A DNA stretch of 64,000 nucleotides from contig NZ_CAAHFH010000002.1 in assembly GCF_900890705.1 (NCBI RefSeq), positions 1-64,000 of the forward strand, read 5' to 3'. Both the position numbers and the translations under genes were made by a program. The stretch comes from Pontiella sulfatireligans (lineage in GTDB: Bacteria > Verrucomicrobiota > Kiritimatiellia > Kiritimatiellales > Pontiellaceae). Shown here piece after piece: positions 37,485 to 47,270 of this stretch (within the stretch, counting starts at the first letter, position 1; each line of letters begins with the position of its first letter). The notes beneath the pieces were generated by a model, which worked only from the letters and a program-made list of their open reading frames with translations, did not search any database and was not told the DNA's origin.

Positions 37485-37552
37485 AAAAAACCTGCATTTA
37501 TCGGCGGCACAAACTCTCTCGGAACCCAGCGATTTTGCGAATTCCTCGTTAA

Positions 37553-39127
37553 TCAGTCCAAGGGCTCCGGTTCGTAGTCGGACGGGTTTACCCAGCCGGT
37601 TTTTTTGGGGGTAAATTCACCGGCCATGAAGCGTTCGTAGAAATTCCAGCCGTGCGGCTGGGAATAACCGTAGGTATCGAACACGGCGCCGTTGCCGGAC
37701 ATGCGCGGGTCGGCCTGGGCCTTGAGCTGCGTTTCCATTCGCTCCTTCATTTCGCGCTTCAGCGTTCCGGCCTTTTCGCTCTGCGCCAGGTTGTCCATGC
37801 ACTCGCGGTCGTTGGCAATATTGAACAGCTCTTCGGCCACCGTACGTTTGCCAAACGACATGTCCCAAAATTTGGTATCTTTGCCCTCCCGACGCATCGT
37901 CAGGATTTGGGTTTTGGTGGGCGATCCGTCGCAGTCGAGATAGCCCAGTTCCGGGTTGCCGGTCGGCCAGCGGTCGAGTTCATAGTTGTAGAGATACAGA
38001 TGATCCTTGCCGACGATCCCGCGGATGGGGTAGCCGGCATTACCGGGGCGGCTGTAGTCGTGGCGTTCCTTTCCGATCAGCACAAAATCACGTTTTGAAT
38101 TTACCTGCCCATCCTTTTCCGAATTAAAGATATCGGTCAGGCTGATGCCGGGCGACGTCGCCATGCCCGACGTTGCAAATGGAATGCCGGCCACATCGAG
38201 AAAGGTTGGCGCAAAGTCGATAAAGCTGACCATATCATCGACGGTGCGCCCCGGATTCCGGATCCCTTTCGGCCACATCACGGCCAACGGCATGTGGTTG
38301 GAAAACTCATATTCCTGCGCCTTGCAACGCGGGAACGGCATCCCGTTGTCGGCCGTCATTAAAACGATCGTGTTTTCCAGCAGACCGCGCTTTTCCAATG
38401 ATCGGATCATCAGGCCGAGATGCTTATCGGCATGCTCGATTTCATAGGCATAGTCGAGCATGTCGTTGCGGATGATCTCGTTGTCCGGCCAAAAGTCCGG
38501 CACCTTGTCGATGGAGGCCGTCAGCTTTCCCGCCTTGGCTCCGCTGCCGTATTCATAGCGGCGGTGCGGCTCGCGCGCGCCATACCAGAAAAACCACGGT
38601 TGCCCTTCAGTGTTTTCCAGAAACGCATTAAAGTTAGCGGCATAATCCTCGCCGGACATCCCCTTGGCCGGCGGCTTTGCTTTGATGTCCACCCAAGAGG
38701 TTCCGATCATCTCGCGCTTTTGGCCGTCGATCATTCCGGGATTGCCCGGTCCCCAGCCTTTGCCGGTTTTTCCCGTTAAGTATCCGTTTTCTTTCAGCAC
38801 CTCTGGAAAGGTCTTGAACTTCGCGGGAAAATTGACGACGTGGTTCGCCGCTTCTTCGAGCTGCCACGAATTCCGCCCGGTCAAAATGCTCGACCGCGAC
38901 GGCGCGCATTTAGCATTCGGCGTGTAGGCATTGCGGAAAAGAATGCCCTCGTCCGCCAACCGATCAAACGCCGGCGTCTCCACCCAGTCGCAACCATACG
39001 CACCCATATGCATCCACGTTGCATCGTCCATGATGCAAAACAGAATATTCGGACGTTCCATTGCCTGTACACCCCCCGCGCAGATAGCGAGAGCTCCAAT
39101 CAATACATTCTTCCAACCATTTCTCAT
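37553..39127 (-). CDS. Type I sulfatase (N-sulfoglucosamine sulfohydrolase-like), secreted
   Basis: This is an exported sulfatase of 524 residues. The signal peptide is [15 protein letters not shown]. The metal site begins [20 protein letters not shown]; the second Asp pair and the 'WMHMGAYG' form resemble the heparan N-sulfatase (sulfamidase) branch. The formylglycine motif is CAPSR with Cys74 ([15 protein letters not shown]). [11 protein letters not shown] replaces the commoner [17 protein letters not shown] supplies the later metal ligands. GGAG precedes the ATG. The upstream sulfatase gene ends 13 bp before, so the two form an operon. Confidence 0.92.
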   Translation of the reverse strand: MRNGWKNVLIGALAICAGGVQAMERPNILFCIMDDATWMHMGAYGCDWVETPAFDRLADEGILFRNAYTPNAKCAPSRSSILTGRNSWQLEEAANHVVNFPAKFKTFPEVLKENGYLTGKTGKGWGPGNPGMIDGQKREMIGTSWVDIKAKPPAKGMSGEDYAANFNAFLENTEGQPWFFWYGAREPHRRYEYGSGAKAGKLTASIDKVPDFWPDNEIIRNDMLDYAYEIEHADKHLGLMIRSLEKRGLLENTIVLMTADNGMPFPRCKAQEYEFSNHMPLAVMWPKGIRNPGRTVDDMVSFIDFAPTFLDVAGIPFATSGMATSPGISLTDIFNSEKDGQVNSKRDFVLIGKERHDYSRPGNAGYPIRGIVGKDHLYLYNYELDRWPTGNPELGYLDCDGSPTKTQILTMRREGKDTKFWDMSFGKRTVAEELFNIANDRECMDNLAQSEKAGTLKREMKERMETQLKAQADPRMSGNGAVFDTYGYSQPHGWNFYERFMAGEFTPKKTGWVNPSDYEPEPLD

Positions 39128-39140
39128 ATGTACTCCAGAT

Positions 39141-40568
39141 TCAGTTTTTCGGGGATTCGGGTTCGCGCTGAGTCGGAACCAAAACCTTCAGGCGTTCCTT
39201 GATCTGTTCATATTCCGGGTTGTTCACCTGATTGTGCCACTCCATCGGATCATTCTGGTGGTCATACAGCTCTTCCGTTCCCTTTTCGGTGAAAACAATA
39301 TAACTGTATCGCCCGTCATAAATCCGATGTCCGCCATAGTTGTAATCCGAAAGCGTCGGCGTATTCCACTGCATGTCCGGGTTGTGCAGCAACTTCACAA
39401 AACTGCGCCCGTCATTTTCAGGATTTTTCGGCAGGCCGCACAGATCGATCAGCGTTGGATACATATCAATCAGATTCACAACGCCATCACATCGTTTGTT
39501 CTTCGGCGTCACTCCCGGCACTTTAACCATCAGAGGCACGCGACAGGATTCCTGCCATAACATGGTTTTCCCGTATCGTTGCTTTTCGCCCAAATGCCAG
39601 CCGTGGTCGCCCCACAGCATGACGATGGTGTTGTTGGCATATTTACTCTGTTCCAATCCATCGAGCAGCACACCGACACAATCATCCAGAAACGTGATGG
39701 TCGCGAGGTAGGCCCGAACCGCCTCCTTATGCCGACCCGCTTTTTCCACCCGAAGCCAGGTTCCGTTCGGTTTAGCAGGTTTCCCGTATTTGTTAAGAAT
39801 ATCCTCAAGATCGTTGGGGATGGTTTTGTGCAGTTCGATCTCATCCAGCGGATACATATCGAAATACTTCTGCGGCACATACCAGGGCAGATGCGGTTTG
39901 GATAGGCCAATCGCCATGAAGAACGGCTTCTCGAAGTCCCGCGTGTTAAGCTGCTCCGCCGCCCATTCGGCCGTGATATAATCCTTCATCTTCGTTTCGT
40001 CATTGCCAACCGTTGAGCCCCAGTCAAAACCTTTCGCATGATAGGATGTATCACCGGGCTCAGCCGGCAAACCACAAACCGGCCGTTCCTTGCTAATGGG
40101 GCCGACACCCCCTTTATCCTGGACCCATTCATCAAAGGCCCATTGGCCCTGATCCCCCATCTCTTCGCCAGGCCAGGGATGGCGATGAAATATTTTTCCG
40201 CGCGAAAGGGCATGATAACCATGCGTGCTGAAATATTGAGGCAGCGTCAGCAGATCCTTCGCTTTCGGGGCGTTCCGCAGATTGGTCGTGTTTCCATACA
40301 CGCCGGTTTTGTGCGGATACTTTCCCGTCAGCAGCGAAGATCTCGATGGACCACACACGGTAGACGACGCGTGTGCGTCAAACATCACCATCCCGCCCTC
40401 GGCATTAAACTTATCCAAACTCGGTGTCTGCACCTGTGGATTCCCGCCGAAGCAGCCGACCCAGTCGTTCAAATCGTCAATCGCGACAAACAACACATTC
40501 GGCTTTTCAGCCGCACCGGCCAGCCCGGCGACCAGCATCAATAGGACGGAAATATATTTCACTTTCAT
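39141..40568 (-). CDS. Type I sulfatase (iduronate-2-sulfatase-like), secreted
   Basis: This is an exported sulfatase of 475 residues. The signal peptide is [19 protein letters not shown]. The core starts [28 protein letters not shown], the hallmark of the iduronate-2-sulfatase-like branch. The formylglycine motif is CGPSR with Cys72. [21 protein letters not shown] carries later active-site residues, and the protein ends with the usual short C-terminal sandwich. ATG 40568 is chosen over 40598 because GGAG lies 6 nt upstream and it begins the signal peptide. Upstream at 40666 is a GH-A-like gene (97 bp gap), downstream the second sulfatase. Confidence 0.93.
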   Translation of the reverse strand: MKVKYISVLLMLVAGLAGAAEKPNVLFVAIDDLNDWVGCFGGNPQVQTPSLDKFNAEGGMVMFDAHASSTVCGPSRSSLLTGKYPHKTGVYGNTTNLRNAPKAKDLLTLPQYFSTHGYHALSRGKIFHRHPWPGEEMGDQGQWAFDEWVQDKGGVGPISKERPVCGLPAEPGDTSYHAKGFDWGSTVGNDETKMKDYITAEWAAEQLNTRDFEKPFFMAIGLSKPHLPWYVPQKYFDMYPLDEIELHKTIPNDLEDILNKYGKPAKPNGTWLRVEKAGRHKEAVRAYLATITFLDDCVGVLLDGLEQSKYANNTIVMLWGDHGWHLGEKQRYGKTMLWQESCRVPLMVKVPGVTPKNKRCDGVVNLIDMYPTLIDLCGLPKNPENDGRSFVKLLHNPDMQWNTPTLSDYNYGGHRIYDGRYSYIVFTEKGTEELYDHQNDPMEWHNQVNNPEYEQIKERLKVLVPTQREPESPKN

Positions 40569-40665
40569 AAAAACTCCAGGCCTCCAAACCAACAACAAGA
40601 TATTCGTCGCATCAAAAGGTTATGTCTACTTATACGATGCGAATCATGAAACCTAAACGGGAAGC

Positions 40666-43014
40666 TCAATCCATTTCGATGAGTAACTGAAGAAACCTGT
40701 GCGGTTGATCCATTGCAACCGCATTGGTAACAAACTCGAAAGCAGCATCTATTTCGGCGTCGCCGGTTTCAACACATCCATTTGTGGACCAAGTTCCAGT
40801 CACCAGGTTAGTCGTGGTTATCACCTGATAATCCAACCCGCGCAGACCGGCGTCGCTTCTGCGACGGTAGACATAGTCCAGCCCACTTCCAAAGGTTGGA
40901 AGCATGGCCGCAGAATCTCCATTCGTCGGACTGCCGCCGAGACCATATTCCAACAGGTTGTTGATTTCGTCAGCATCGGGATCGGCGGTATGATCAGCGG
41001 CCTCGTCGTACAGGCCGTGTTCGCCGGTCCATACCCGATAGCTGCCTTCGGCATCGTAGAGTTCAACAATCAGTTCGGGCGGCAGGCCGCCTTCCTTGCT
41101 CGTAAAGTCGCGGTCGCCGTTGATCTCGTTTTCGATGGCGAAGGAATAGGTGCCGCTGTTGGTGACGACGGCGGTGACGTCCCACTCGCACCACTTCCCG
41201 GAAACCGCATGGCTGCCGGCAATGATTTCGCCTAAGGTTGGGCGGGTGTTCCAGGTTACAGCAGTTTCGGCCCACGAACTGGCGGCTGGTCGAACTGTGG
41301 CGAGGTCCTCGAGATCGATGGAGTGAAGCCGCAGTTTTACGGAGGCGATTTTACCGGTGATGCTGCCGACCGAAAACTTCACGAGAATTGTTTTAGCATT
41401 TTCTCCAACATCGGAACGCAGGCGAACAAAACCCAGTGAGCCTTTATTTTGATCCGGATAGGCTTGAGCAATAAAGGTGTCGTCGGCAGCGGTGAATACA
41501 TTCGTCAGAGCCGGCTCAACGACGGGCGGTTCCATGCGATTGAGTTCCAGCATATGAAAGACGGCACCTTCGATGCCGACGTTAACGAACTGGAGATTGG
41601 CGCTGTTCGAAATGACAGTCTCTGCCTCGATCCAATCGCCGCTATTGGCGTTGGTCACGGTCATGGCGGTTCCGCCACCCTGCCGGAATTCCCAATTGCC
41701 TGTTCCGCCGTCGAAGTAGACGACGCGGGCAGTCATCGCCTCGCCTACGGCAAAGACATTAGAGTTGACGGAAAAGTTCATGGTTCCGCCGGCGGGCAGG
41801 CTGCGCGCCCACGCGCCGTAGCGGATATTGATTGAACCGATGTTGACGACCTCAGTGGACGTGTCGCCGGGCAGGCGTTCCATCAGGAAATTGTAGTCGC
41901 CGGCATAGTTGTCGCCCGTGCCACGCAGCGCCACCCATGCGCCGGGCGTGGCTGAAGGTTCGGCGTGAAGGCCGAGATAGCGGTCGGCAAACTGCCAGGA
42001 GGCGTCATATTCAGGTTCGCCAAACAAACCACTAAACAGGGTGGAATAATGAAAGCCGGACATGGAGACGCCGCAGTGCAGATCGGAGAGCAGCCGCCAA
42101 TAGTTCCACTGCACTTTCGGGAATGCGGTGGCCGGATATTTATCCAGATACTGGAACCAGCCGGCCATTTCGCAGAAGCCGCGCGTTTGCCCGGTCTTGC
42201 AGAATTCAAGGTAGCGAGAATAGCGCCAGTCCTGGTTGAATACCTGATTTTGCTCCATTGATGCACCGGTATGGAAAAAACCCAGCTGGCCAGACTCGAA
42301 CAGCGCGCGGTTCGTTTCGAGAATCGAATCTTCAATGTTGCTGCGGATGTAGACAAAGGTGTGCGGCATGATTCGTTCGATGTGGGTGTCGACGATGGCG
42401 TTTTTATAATCAAGCACGATGGAAGCACTGTATTCCGGCCCCTGCTCCACGCCCGGCGGAACGAACCATTGCGACAGGTCGCGGTATTCAGTCGGCACGC
42501 TGGTGTGCTCGGTTCCGATCGGGTTGAAATTTTGGCGGACGCCGGAAATGATGGCGTGGTAGGCGTTGGTTTCCAGATAGGTGCCGTAGGCAGCGAGCAG
42601 GTTGCTGTAGGCCGAAACAAAGTTGGTATGCCAGAACATCGGAATGCCGATGGTGTCGAAGACCGACGTGTCCCATGTTGTATTGGTATGGTACGGCGCG
42701 ATGTCGAAGAGCCAATCGGGTTTGTCGTTTCCATTGAGCTTGATGATCGCGTAGCGCCCGGTCTCCTGAATCTGCTTCAAACTTAAATCCAGCCCAGAAA
42801 AGTCATACGTTCCCTGCACCGGCTCCACATCCGCCCATTGCAGCGCCTGCCCCGTATGCGCATTATTGGCCTGGATGACGCGGACATAATCCGGGTCGAA
42901 CCGCTCCGTCCTGGTTTGCAGATCGCATATGCCGACCTGCGAGGGTTCGGCCAAAGCGCCGAACGCCAGCCCAACCATGACCGTAACAACACATATAGGG
43001 GTCAGTCCGAACAT
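40666..43014 (-). CDS. Secreted GH-A-like protein with CBM96-type domain; 5' end altered by transposon
   Basis: This is a modular protein of 782 residues. Residues ~35-390 look like a clan GH-A barrel (QALQWADVEPVQGTYDFSGLDLSLKQIQETGRYAIIKLNG). A DNRLRE/CBM96-type domain follows near 505-640 (DDTFIAQAYPDQNKGSLGFVRLRSD, TAVTWNTRP). The end is the shared module (DPDADEINNLLEYGLGGSPTN ... RRSDAGLRGLDYQVITTTNLV). The first eight codons (MFGLTPIC) are read from the inverted repeat of the transposase element, and the ATG lies 13 bp inside the transposase gene. The resulting signal peptide, CVVTVMVGLAFGALA, lacks the usual N-terminal Lys/Arg, so the native start was probably lost. Expression may depend on the element. 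Confidence 0.7.
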   Translation of the reverse strand: MFGLTPICVVTVMVGLAFGALAEPSQVGICDLQTRTERFDPDYVRVIQANNAHTGQALQWADVEPVQGTYDFSGLDLSLKQIQETGRYAIIKLNGNDKPDWLFDIAPYHTNTTWDTSVFDTIGIPMFWHTNFVSAYSNLLAAYGTYLETNAYHAIISGVRQNFNPIGTEHTSVPTEYRDLSQWFVPPGVEQGPEYSASIVLDYKNAIVDTHIERIMPHTFVYIRSNIEDSILETNRALFESGQLGFFHTGASMEQNQVFNQDWRYSRYLEFCKTGQTRGFCEMAGWFQYLDKYPATAFPKVQWNYWRLLSDLHCGVSMSGFHYSTLFSGLFGEPEYDASWQFADRYLGLHAEPSATPGAWVALRGTGDNYAGDYNFLMERLPGDTSTEVVNIGSINIRYGAWARSLPAGGTMNFSVNSNVFAVGEAMTARVVYFDGGTGNWEFRQGGGTAMTVTNANSGDWIEAETVISNSANLQFVNVGIEGAVFHMLELNRMEPPVVEPALTNVFTAADDTFIAQAYPDQNKGSLGFVRLRSDVGENAKTILVKFSVGSITGKIASVKLRLHSIDLEDLATVRPAASSWAETAVTWNTRPTLGEIIAGSHAVSGKWCEWDVTAVVTNSGTYSFAIENEINGDRDFTSKEGGLPPELIVELYDAEGSYRVWTGEHGLYDEAADHTADPDADEINNLLEYGLGGSPTNGDSAAMLPTFGSGLDYVYRRRSDAGLRGLDYQVITTTNLVTGTWSTNGCVETGDAEIDAAFEFVTNAVAMDQPHRFLQLLIEMD

Positions 43015-44099
43015 AGCGTCAACTTTTCTTTGATTGCTCTCACGCCGGCATCTGATTCCTTCCTATACCGGGCTACTGCCCGGTGTATGTTTGAACGAGC
43101 ACCCATATTAAGCCGATTGCAAAGCCATTCATCCCCAATAACACTTCGGCTCTTCACCCACCATGCAACTGCTTGTTTGACGGGATCAGACTGCTTCATG
43201 CCTTTCAAGTCACTTAAGGAAGTCTGTAATTCTGTGATTGCTTGACTCAGCAAACGCAATGCCTCCGATTCATCATGCCGTCTCATCCCCTCGTTTCGAT
43301 AAGATTCCCGCTTGCGGCCTTGCACGGAAAGGTCGGCCCGCTCCATCAATTCATCCCGGAAGAGATCACCACCCAAATACCATCCGCGCCTTAATTCCTT
43401 CCATTCTTCCTCCAGCTTCTCCGATACCCCTCCTTCGAGAATCTCTGATGTCCGTATTTCCATGATCCCGGAATATATTCGGCGTTTTTCTTTACCGCTT
43501 CCAACCAGTCCATGAGCGGCAAACACACGGTCACTCTCAAGCCATTCAGGCAAAGGATCGTTTCCAACAAACCTAGGGAAACTACTCCAACCAAAGCGTT
43601 TCAACTTGGGATTCTTGGACGCCAACAAACATCCCCGAGCAGGATTCAGGTGGATATAGTCGCTCACCCTTCGGAAATAATCCTCGTTACCAGCATCCAC
43701 AGGAATCGCTTTATAGCGGCCTTGGAACAAATGGCCACACAGATCATGACGCCTGTTGAAGCGCTGGGTATATGTGCCTTGGAACCATTTCATACCTGCA
43801 ACCAAATTTGCCTCCGGCGTCTCCAGCAAGAGGTGATAGTGGTTAGGCATCAAAACATAACCATGGATGCGGAACCCGGTTCGTTCACAGACTTCTCCGA
43901 GAGCATCAAGAAACAAACGACGGTCATTATCGCCACGAAATATCAACTCCTTGCGATCACCACGACACATCACATGATAGACCGCCCCTGGATATTCAAT
44001 TCGTACGCTTCTAGCCATGACCGTATAAAAATCCTTAAATTCATACCTCGTCAACTCATTTTGACACAGTGTTCGGACTGACCCCTATTCTGGCCCCTA
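42995..44099 (-). mobile_element. Transposase element with 28 bp terminal inverted repeats
   Basis: ATAGGGGTCAGTCCGAACA at 42995-43013 recurs inverted at 44070-44088; over 28 bp (42995-43022 versus 44061-44088) 25 positions match. A second partial copy of the end, GGCCCCTATT, is at 44092-44101. The element carries one gene, a Y1-type transposase, and sits between two enzyme genes of the same strand. It touches the stop codon of the upstream gene and supplies the start of the downstream one. I see no clear target duplication. Confidence 0.85.
43002..44018 (-). CDS. REP-associated tyrosine transposase (RAYT, Y1/HUH)
   Basis: This is a single-strand-acting transposase of the IS200/REP-associated group, 338 residues from the ATG at 44018 (a TTG at 44054 would add 12). 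MARSVRIEYPGAVYHVMCRGDRKELIF is the standard opening. The metal-binding HUH-type motif is seen in MPNHYHLLLETPE, and the catalytic Tyr is in GTYTQRFNRRH. LCGHLFQGRYKAIPVD and YIHLNPARG are further family marks. The C-terminal ~130 residues, with a DnaA/HTH-like stretch (AVAWWVKSRSVIGDEWLCNRL, 21 residues shortened here to its idea), are longer than in classic RAYTs and may bind the element ends. The frame looks intact, so the element may still be active. It overlaps the next gene by 13 bp. Confidence 0.92.
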   Translation of the reverse strand: MARSVRIEYPGAVYHVMCRGDRKELIFRGDNDRRLFLDALGEVCERTGFRIHGYVLMPNHYHLLLETPEANLVAGMKWFQGTYTQRFNRRHDLCGHLFQGRYKAIPVDAGNEDYFRRVSDYIHLNPARGCLLASKNPKLKRFGWSSFPRFVGNDPLPEWLESDRVFAAHGLVGSGKEKRRIYSGIMEIRTSEILEGGVSEKLEEEWKELRRGWYLGGDLFRDELMERADLSVQGRKRESYRNEGMRRHDESEALRLLSQAITELQTSLSDLKGMKQSDPVKQAVAWWVKSRSVIGDEWLCNRLNMGARSNIHRAVARYRKESDAGVRAIKEKLTLCSD

Positions 44100-47036
44100 T
44101 TGAGCTATCGAGTTTTCTTCAATGATCAGCCTTATGAACTGGTTGGTTGTTCCGACGGTGGCAATGCGGTTGGAGACAAAGTCAAAATCGCCGGCAACCA
44201 CGTTGGTTCCGATGACGGAATAGCCACCTCGTATCCAACCATTGGAAAGCAGGTTCTCGTTTAGTTCAAGGTAATAGTCCAATCCGCTGTTTGGATCGGA
44301 TCGGACAGCGTGGATATAGTCAAAATCGACGCCCTCGTTTCCAAAGGTTGGAAGATGTCCCTGATGCAAGGGATTGGTTGGATCGCCGCCGAGTCCGTAT
44401 TCGTAGAGGTTGGAGAGCAGATCCTGATCGTCATCGCCATCGGATCCTTCCACCAGGCCATATTGGTTCGACCATGAGGCATACGCCGACGTCTTGGTTG
44501 CCCACACCGTCGTGTAGCCGTTGGAGACATCATTGTAGTCGGCAAACAGAATGCTGGTTCCATTCGTCCAGCTCTCCTCCCAGTTTTCGGTCAGCATTCC
44601 GTCCTGCCCGTTGGCCCAGGCGATGAAGCCTCCGGAGACCAGGCTGGCGAAATCAGCGACGCGGTTGCCTTTCCACAAAAAGCGGCCTTCTCCAAAATTC
44701 ATCTGCGCGGTATCGCCCATTCGCACGGCAGAAGCAAAGCCTCCCTCCACCTGGAGGGTTCCGCCAAACAAGTTGATGGTGGAGGCCCCCGGATCAGTGT
44801 CGCCCCAATCCATCTGAATCCCTCGGGTCATGATGGTGCCATCCGTCAGGTTTACGATTCCGTTCCCGGCACCCTTGCCGATTCGCAGGGGATTCCATAT
44901 CCCATCGTCGATATGCAGATGGAGAACGCCGCCGTTCATGTTGAGTGTTCCGTCGCCGGTCAGCCCCACATTGAACAGATCGTTGGTGTTGCTGAAGGTT
45001 CCGCCGGAGATCGTGAGTTCCCCGCTGGCGGTTGCGTTGTTGCCGCCGAGCGAGGAAACTCCCTCGACCGTAATGCTGCCGGAATTGAGTTCACCAAGAC
45101 CGAGCCGGGAGCCGAAGCGCCCGAACGTGAGGGTATTCCCCGCATCCACCGCACCGCCATTGACCACCAGCATTCCTATGCCAGCCGAATCTGCGTTGCC
45201 GACATCGATGCGGTTATCCACCATCAGATGGCCGCCGCTCGCCACCGTAACCGTGGCGGTACTGTTGTTGGAAACATCGAGATCAAAGGCATAGGCCGTG
45301 CTGTCCACCAGCAGATTGCCGCCGATCACCGTATGCTTCACGGCATCGGTTGACCGGGGAACCGGAATGGCATTGGTTCCGGCACTGCCGGCCCAGTTAG
45401 TGGCTGTGCGCCAAAGCCCGTCGCCGGAATGGTTCCAGAAATAGGGTTCCATCGCCACCGCATTCACGAAGTGCAGGTTGGTGACATATTCGTTGGATTG
45501 AAAATGGTCGGCGCTGACGAGCGGCTGCCCGCCGATGGTGACGTTGTCGAACGTCAGGTTGCGGATCCAGGCATTGGAAGATCCCCAGAGCACGTCCGGC
45601 TCGCCGAGTACGCTGGGCGCGACGATTTCAATATTCTGAAACAGCACACCATCGAGATCACCGGGGCCGCGCTGGCGCTCTTCGGGATCGGACCACGGTT
45701 CGACACCCTGCATAGCGATCATGAAATGCTGGAGCGTCGGGCGCGGGTCCTCGACGCGGATATTGCGAAAGACCACGTTCGATCCGCCGGTACCGCTCCC
45801 CTCCCCGCGCATATTGAACAGGCGCCCGCCAGACCAGTTGTTCCAGGAGGCGCGGGCATAGACCACATCGCAATCCTCCACCACAAGGTTGGGATTTGAG
45901 ATGCCGCCAACCGGAGAGAGCACGAAGGCAGAGCCGTTGGCGTCGTTCCAATAGACCACGCGCCGAATACCGCGCCCGTTGACGTAGGTCGAGTCGTCCT
46001 GCGTGCGGATGAAGCAATCCTCGATCAGCCCGTTGCCGAACGGATTTATGCCGTCACCGTTGCCGCGCCAGGTAACGATTTTGGTCCAGCGGATGTCGGT
46101 GGGTGTTTCGGGCGCATAGCCATTGATGAGCATGAGTGAATGCATTGCCGAGTCGGTAATCGTAATCCCTTCAACCGTTGTGTTTTTTGCCCCGACGATA
46201 TCGATCGGTTTATATTTCCAGTCGTCTTCGTCCGGCGCGGGCGGCGAGTCGTCGTCGGGATGGGGATAGCGTTCGCCAGAAAGGGTGCCATGGCCGAAGA
46301 TGAGAATATCGTGGCCGTCGTTCCAGACCTTCTGATTATTCAGGGTTCCGTGGACGATGGCATCACCGGGAATATAGTAGTTCTTGTTGGCATGCACGTG
46401 GAAGTCGAGGCCAATATCGTGGACGCCGGGCAAGAAGTAGAGCGTATCCCATGGGCCCGTATCCGCCGGAACCACGCCCGGCTGAACGAGAAAGACGTTC
46501 GGATCGTTGATGGAGGGCTTGTTCTGAAGAAAGGGGTTGGCGAAGACCGTCAGCGTGTGGATTGGCGGGCCGACATATCCTTTTCCGGTGTCCTGATCAT
46601 CCATCTGCCCATCGATATCGACCGTGAACAGTGCCGGATCGTCGATCACCACATAGGCCTTGCCTCCGATCACCTCGCACGAGCTGGCCTTGCGCTGCGG
46701 ATGCACTACGGCGTTGGTGATCGGCGCGCCTCCGACCTTGGAAATCTCAATTTCAACAGGGACGGCGTTGGACATTTCAAAATTAATGTAGGTCTGGCTC
46801 CAGTCCTCCAGATGTTCAAAATAGTGATTGGTGCTGCCGCCCTGCTGACAGCGGGTAATAAAAGCAAAGGAGTCAAGCCAGTTGGTCGATCCGACCGTGC
46901 GCACTTTGAAGCTGTACTGCTCCGAAGGCGGAAGTCCCGGCACCGCGGGATAGACCTGCAGCCCAGCGTTCTCCGCGAACAGCGGCGAAGCCAGCAGCAA
47001 CACCGCACTCGTTATGAGTGTCATAATTTTATTCAA
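44097..47036 (-). CDS. Secreted GH28/GH49-type beta-helix protein with beta-strand repeat domain
   Basis: This is an exported protein of 979 residues. The signal peptide is TLITSAVLLLASPLFA. Residues ~25-520 resemble GH49/GH28 enzymes: an N-terminal sandwich, then DTLYFLPGVHDIGLDFHVHANKNYYIPGDAIVHGTL and IFGHGTLSGERYPHP, with Asp-rich turns GDGINPFGNGLIEDC and RTQDDSTY that could be catalytic. From ~530 to 860 comes a repeat domain also found in the next two genes (SGDGLWRTATNW ... YTTVWA). The C-terminus is the shared module (DGDDDQDLLSNLYEYGLGGDPTNP ... QFIRLIIEE). The long frame starts at TTG 47036; an ATG at 47024 is possible. Its TAG stop is formed at the edge of the transposase element, so the last residues may differ from the ancestral end. 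Confidence 0.7.
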   Translation of the reverse strand: MNKIMTLITSAVLLLASPLFAENAGLQVYPAVPGLPPSEQYSFKVRTVGSTNWLDSFAFITRCQQGGSTNHYFEHLEDWSQTYINFEMSNAVPVEIEISKVGGAPITNAVVHPQRKASSCEVIGGKAYVVIDDPALFTVDIDGQMDDQDTGKGYVGPPIHTLTVFANPFLQNKPSINDPNVFLVQPGVVPADTGPWDTLYFLPGVHDIGLDFHVHANKNYYIPGDAIVHGTLNNQKVWNDGHDILIFGHGTLSGERYPHPDDDSPPAPDEDDWKYKPIDIVGAKNTTVEGITITDSAMHSLMLINGYAPETPTDIRWTKIVTWRGNGDGINPFGNGLIEDCFIRTQDDSTYVNGRGIRRVVYWNDANGSAFVLSPVGGISNPNLVVEDCDVVYARASWNNWSGGRLFNMRGEGSGTGGSNVVFRNIRVEDPRPTLQHFMIAMQGVEPWSDPEERQRGPGDLDGVLFQNIEIVAPSVLGEPDVLWGSSNAWIRNLTFDNVTIGGQPLVSADHFQSNEYVTNLHFVNAVAMEPYFWNHSGDGLWRTATNWAGSAGTNAIPVPRSTDAVKHTVIGGNLLVDSTAYAFDLDVSNNSTATVTVASGGHLMVDNRIDVGNADSAGIGMLVVNGGAVDAGNTLTFGRFGSRLGLGELNSGSITVEGVSSLGGNNATASGELTISGGTFSNTNDLFNVGLTGDGTLNMNGGVLHLHIDDGIWNPLRIGKGAGNGIVNLTDGTIMTRGIQMDWGDTDPGASTINLFGGTLQVEGGFASAVRMGDTAQMNFGEGRFLWKGNRVADFASLVSGGFIAWANGQDGMLTENWEESWTNGTSILFADYNDVSNGYTTVWATKTSAYASWSNQYGLVEGSDGDDDQDLLSNLYEYGLGGDPTNPLHQGHLPTFGNEGVDFDYIHAVRSDPNSGLDYYLELNENLLSNGWIRGGYSVIGTNVVAGDFDFVSNRIATVGTTNQFIRLIIEENSIAQ

Positions 47037-47080
47037 AATTCGGTTCTTTTCTTAAAGCGGCTCTACAACAGAAATTTTAG

Positions 47081-47153
47081 GCAAAATGATTTGGAGCAAA
47101 ATGATTACTGTGCGGGGTGTTATTTTTAATCATTTTGCTCATAATCATTTTGC
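47081..47153. repeat. Long palindrome of GCAAAATGATT units
   Basis: The 27 bp arms at 47081-47107 and 47127-47153 are complementary at 25 positions, separated by 19 nt. Each arm itself holds two direct GCAAAATGATT units. It lies in the gap 47037-47270. A second, perfect 9 bp hairpin (AAGTGGCTG/CAGCCACTT) is at 47213-47243 and may terminate the gene at 47271. Confidence 0.8.
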
Positions 47154-47270
47154 AACCTCTCTTTCCAGATCGGGACTAATCGCCTCGGTTAGAATGGAAG
47201 GGATTAAGGCATAAGTGGCTGCACCTGATGGATACAGCCACTTCTATCACATTTTCGATGAATTGCAGTT

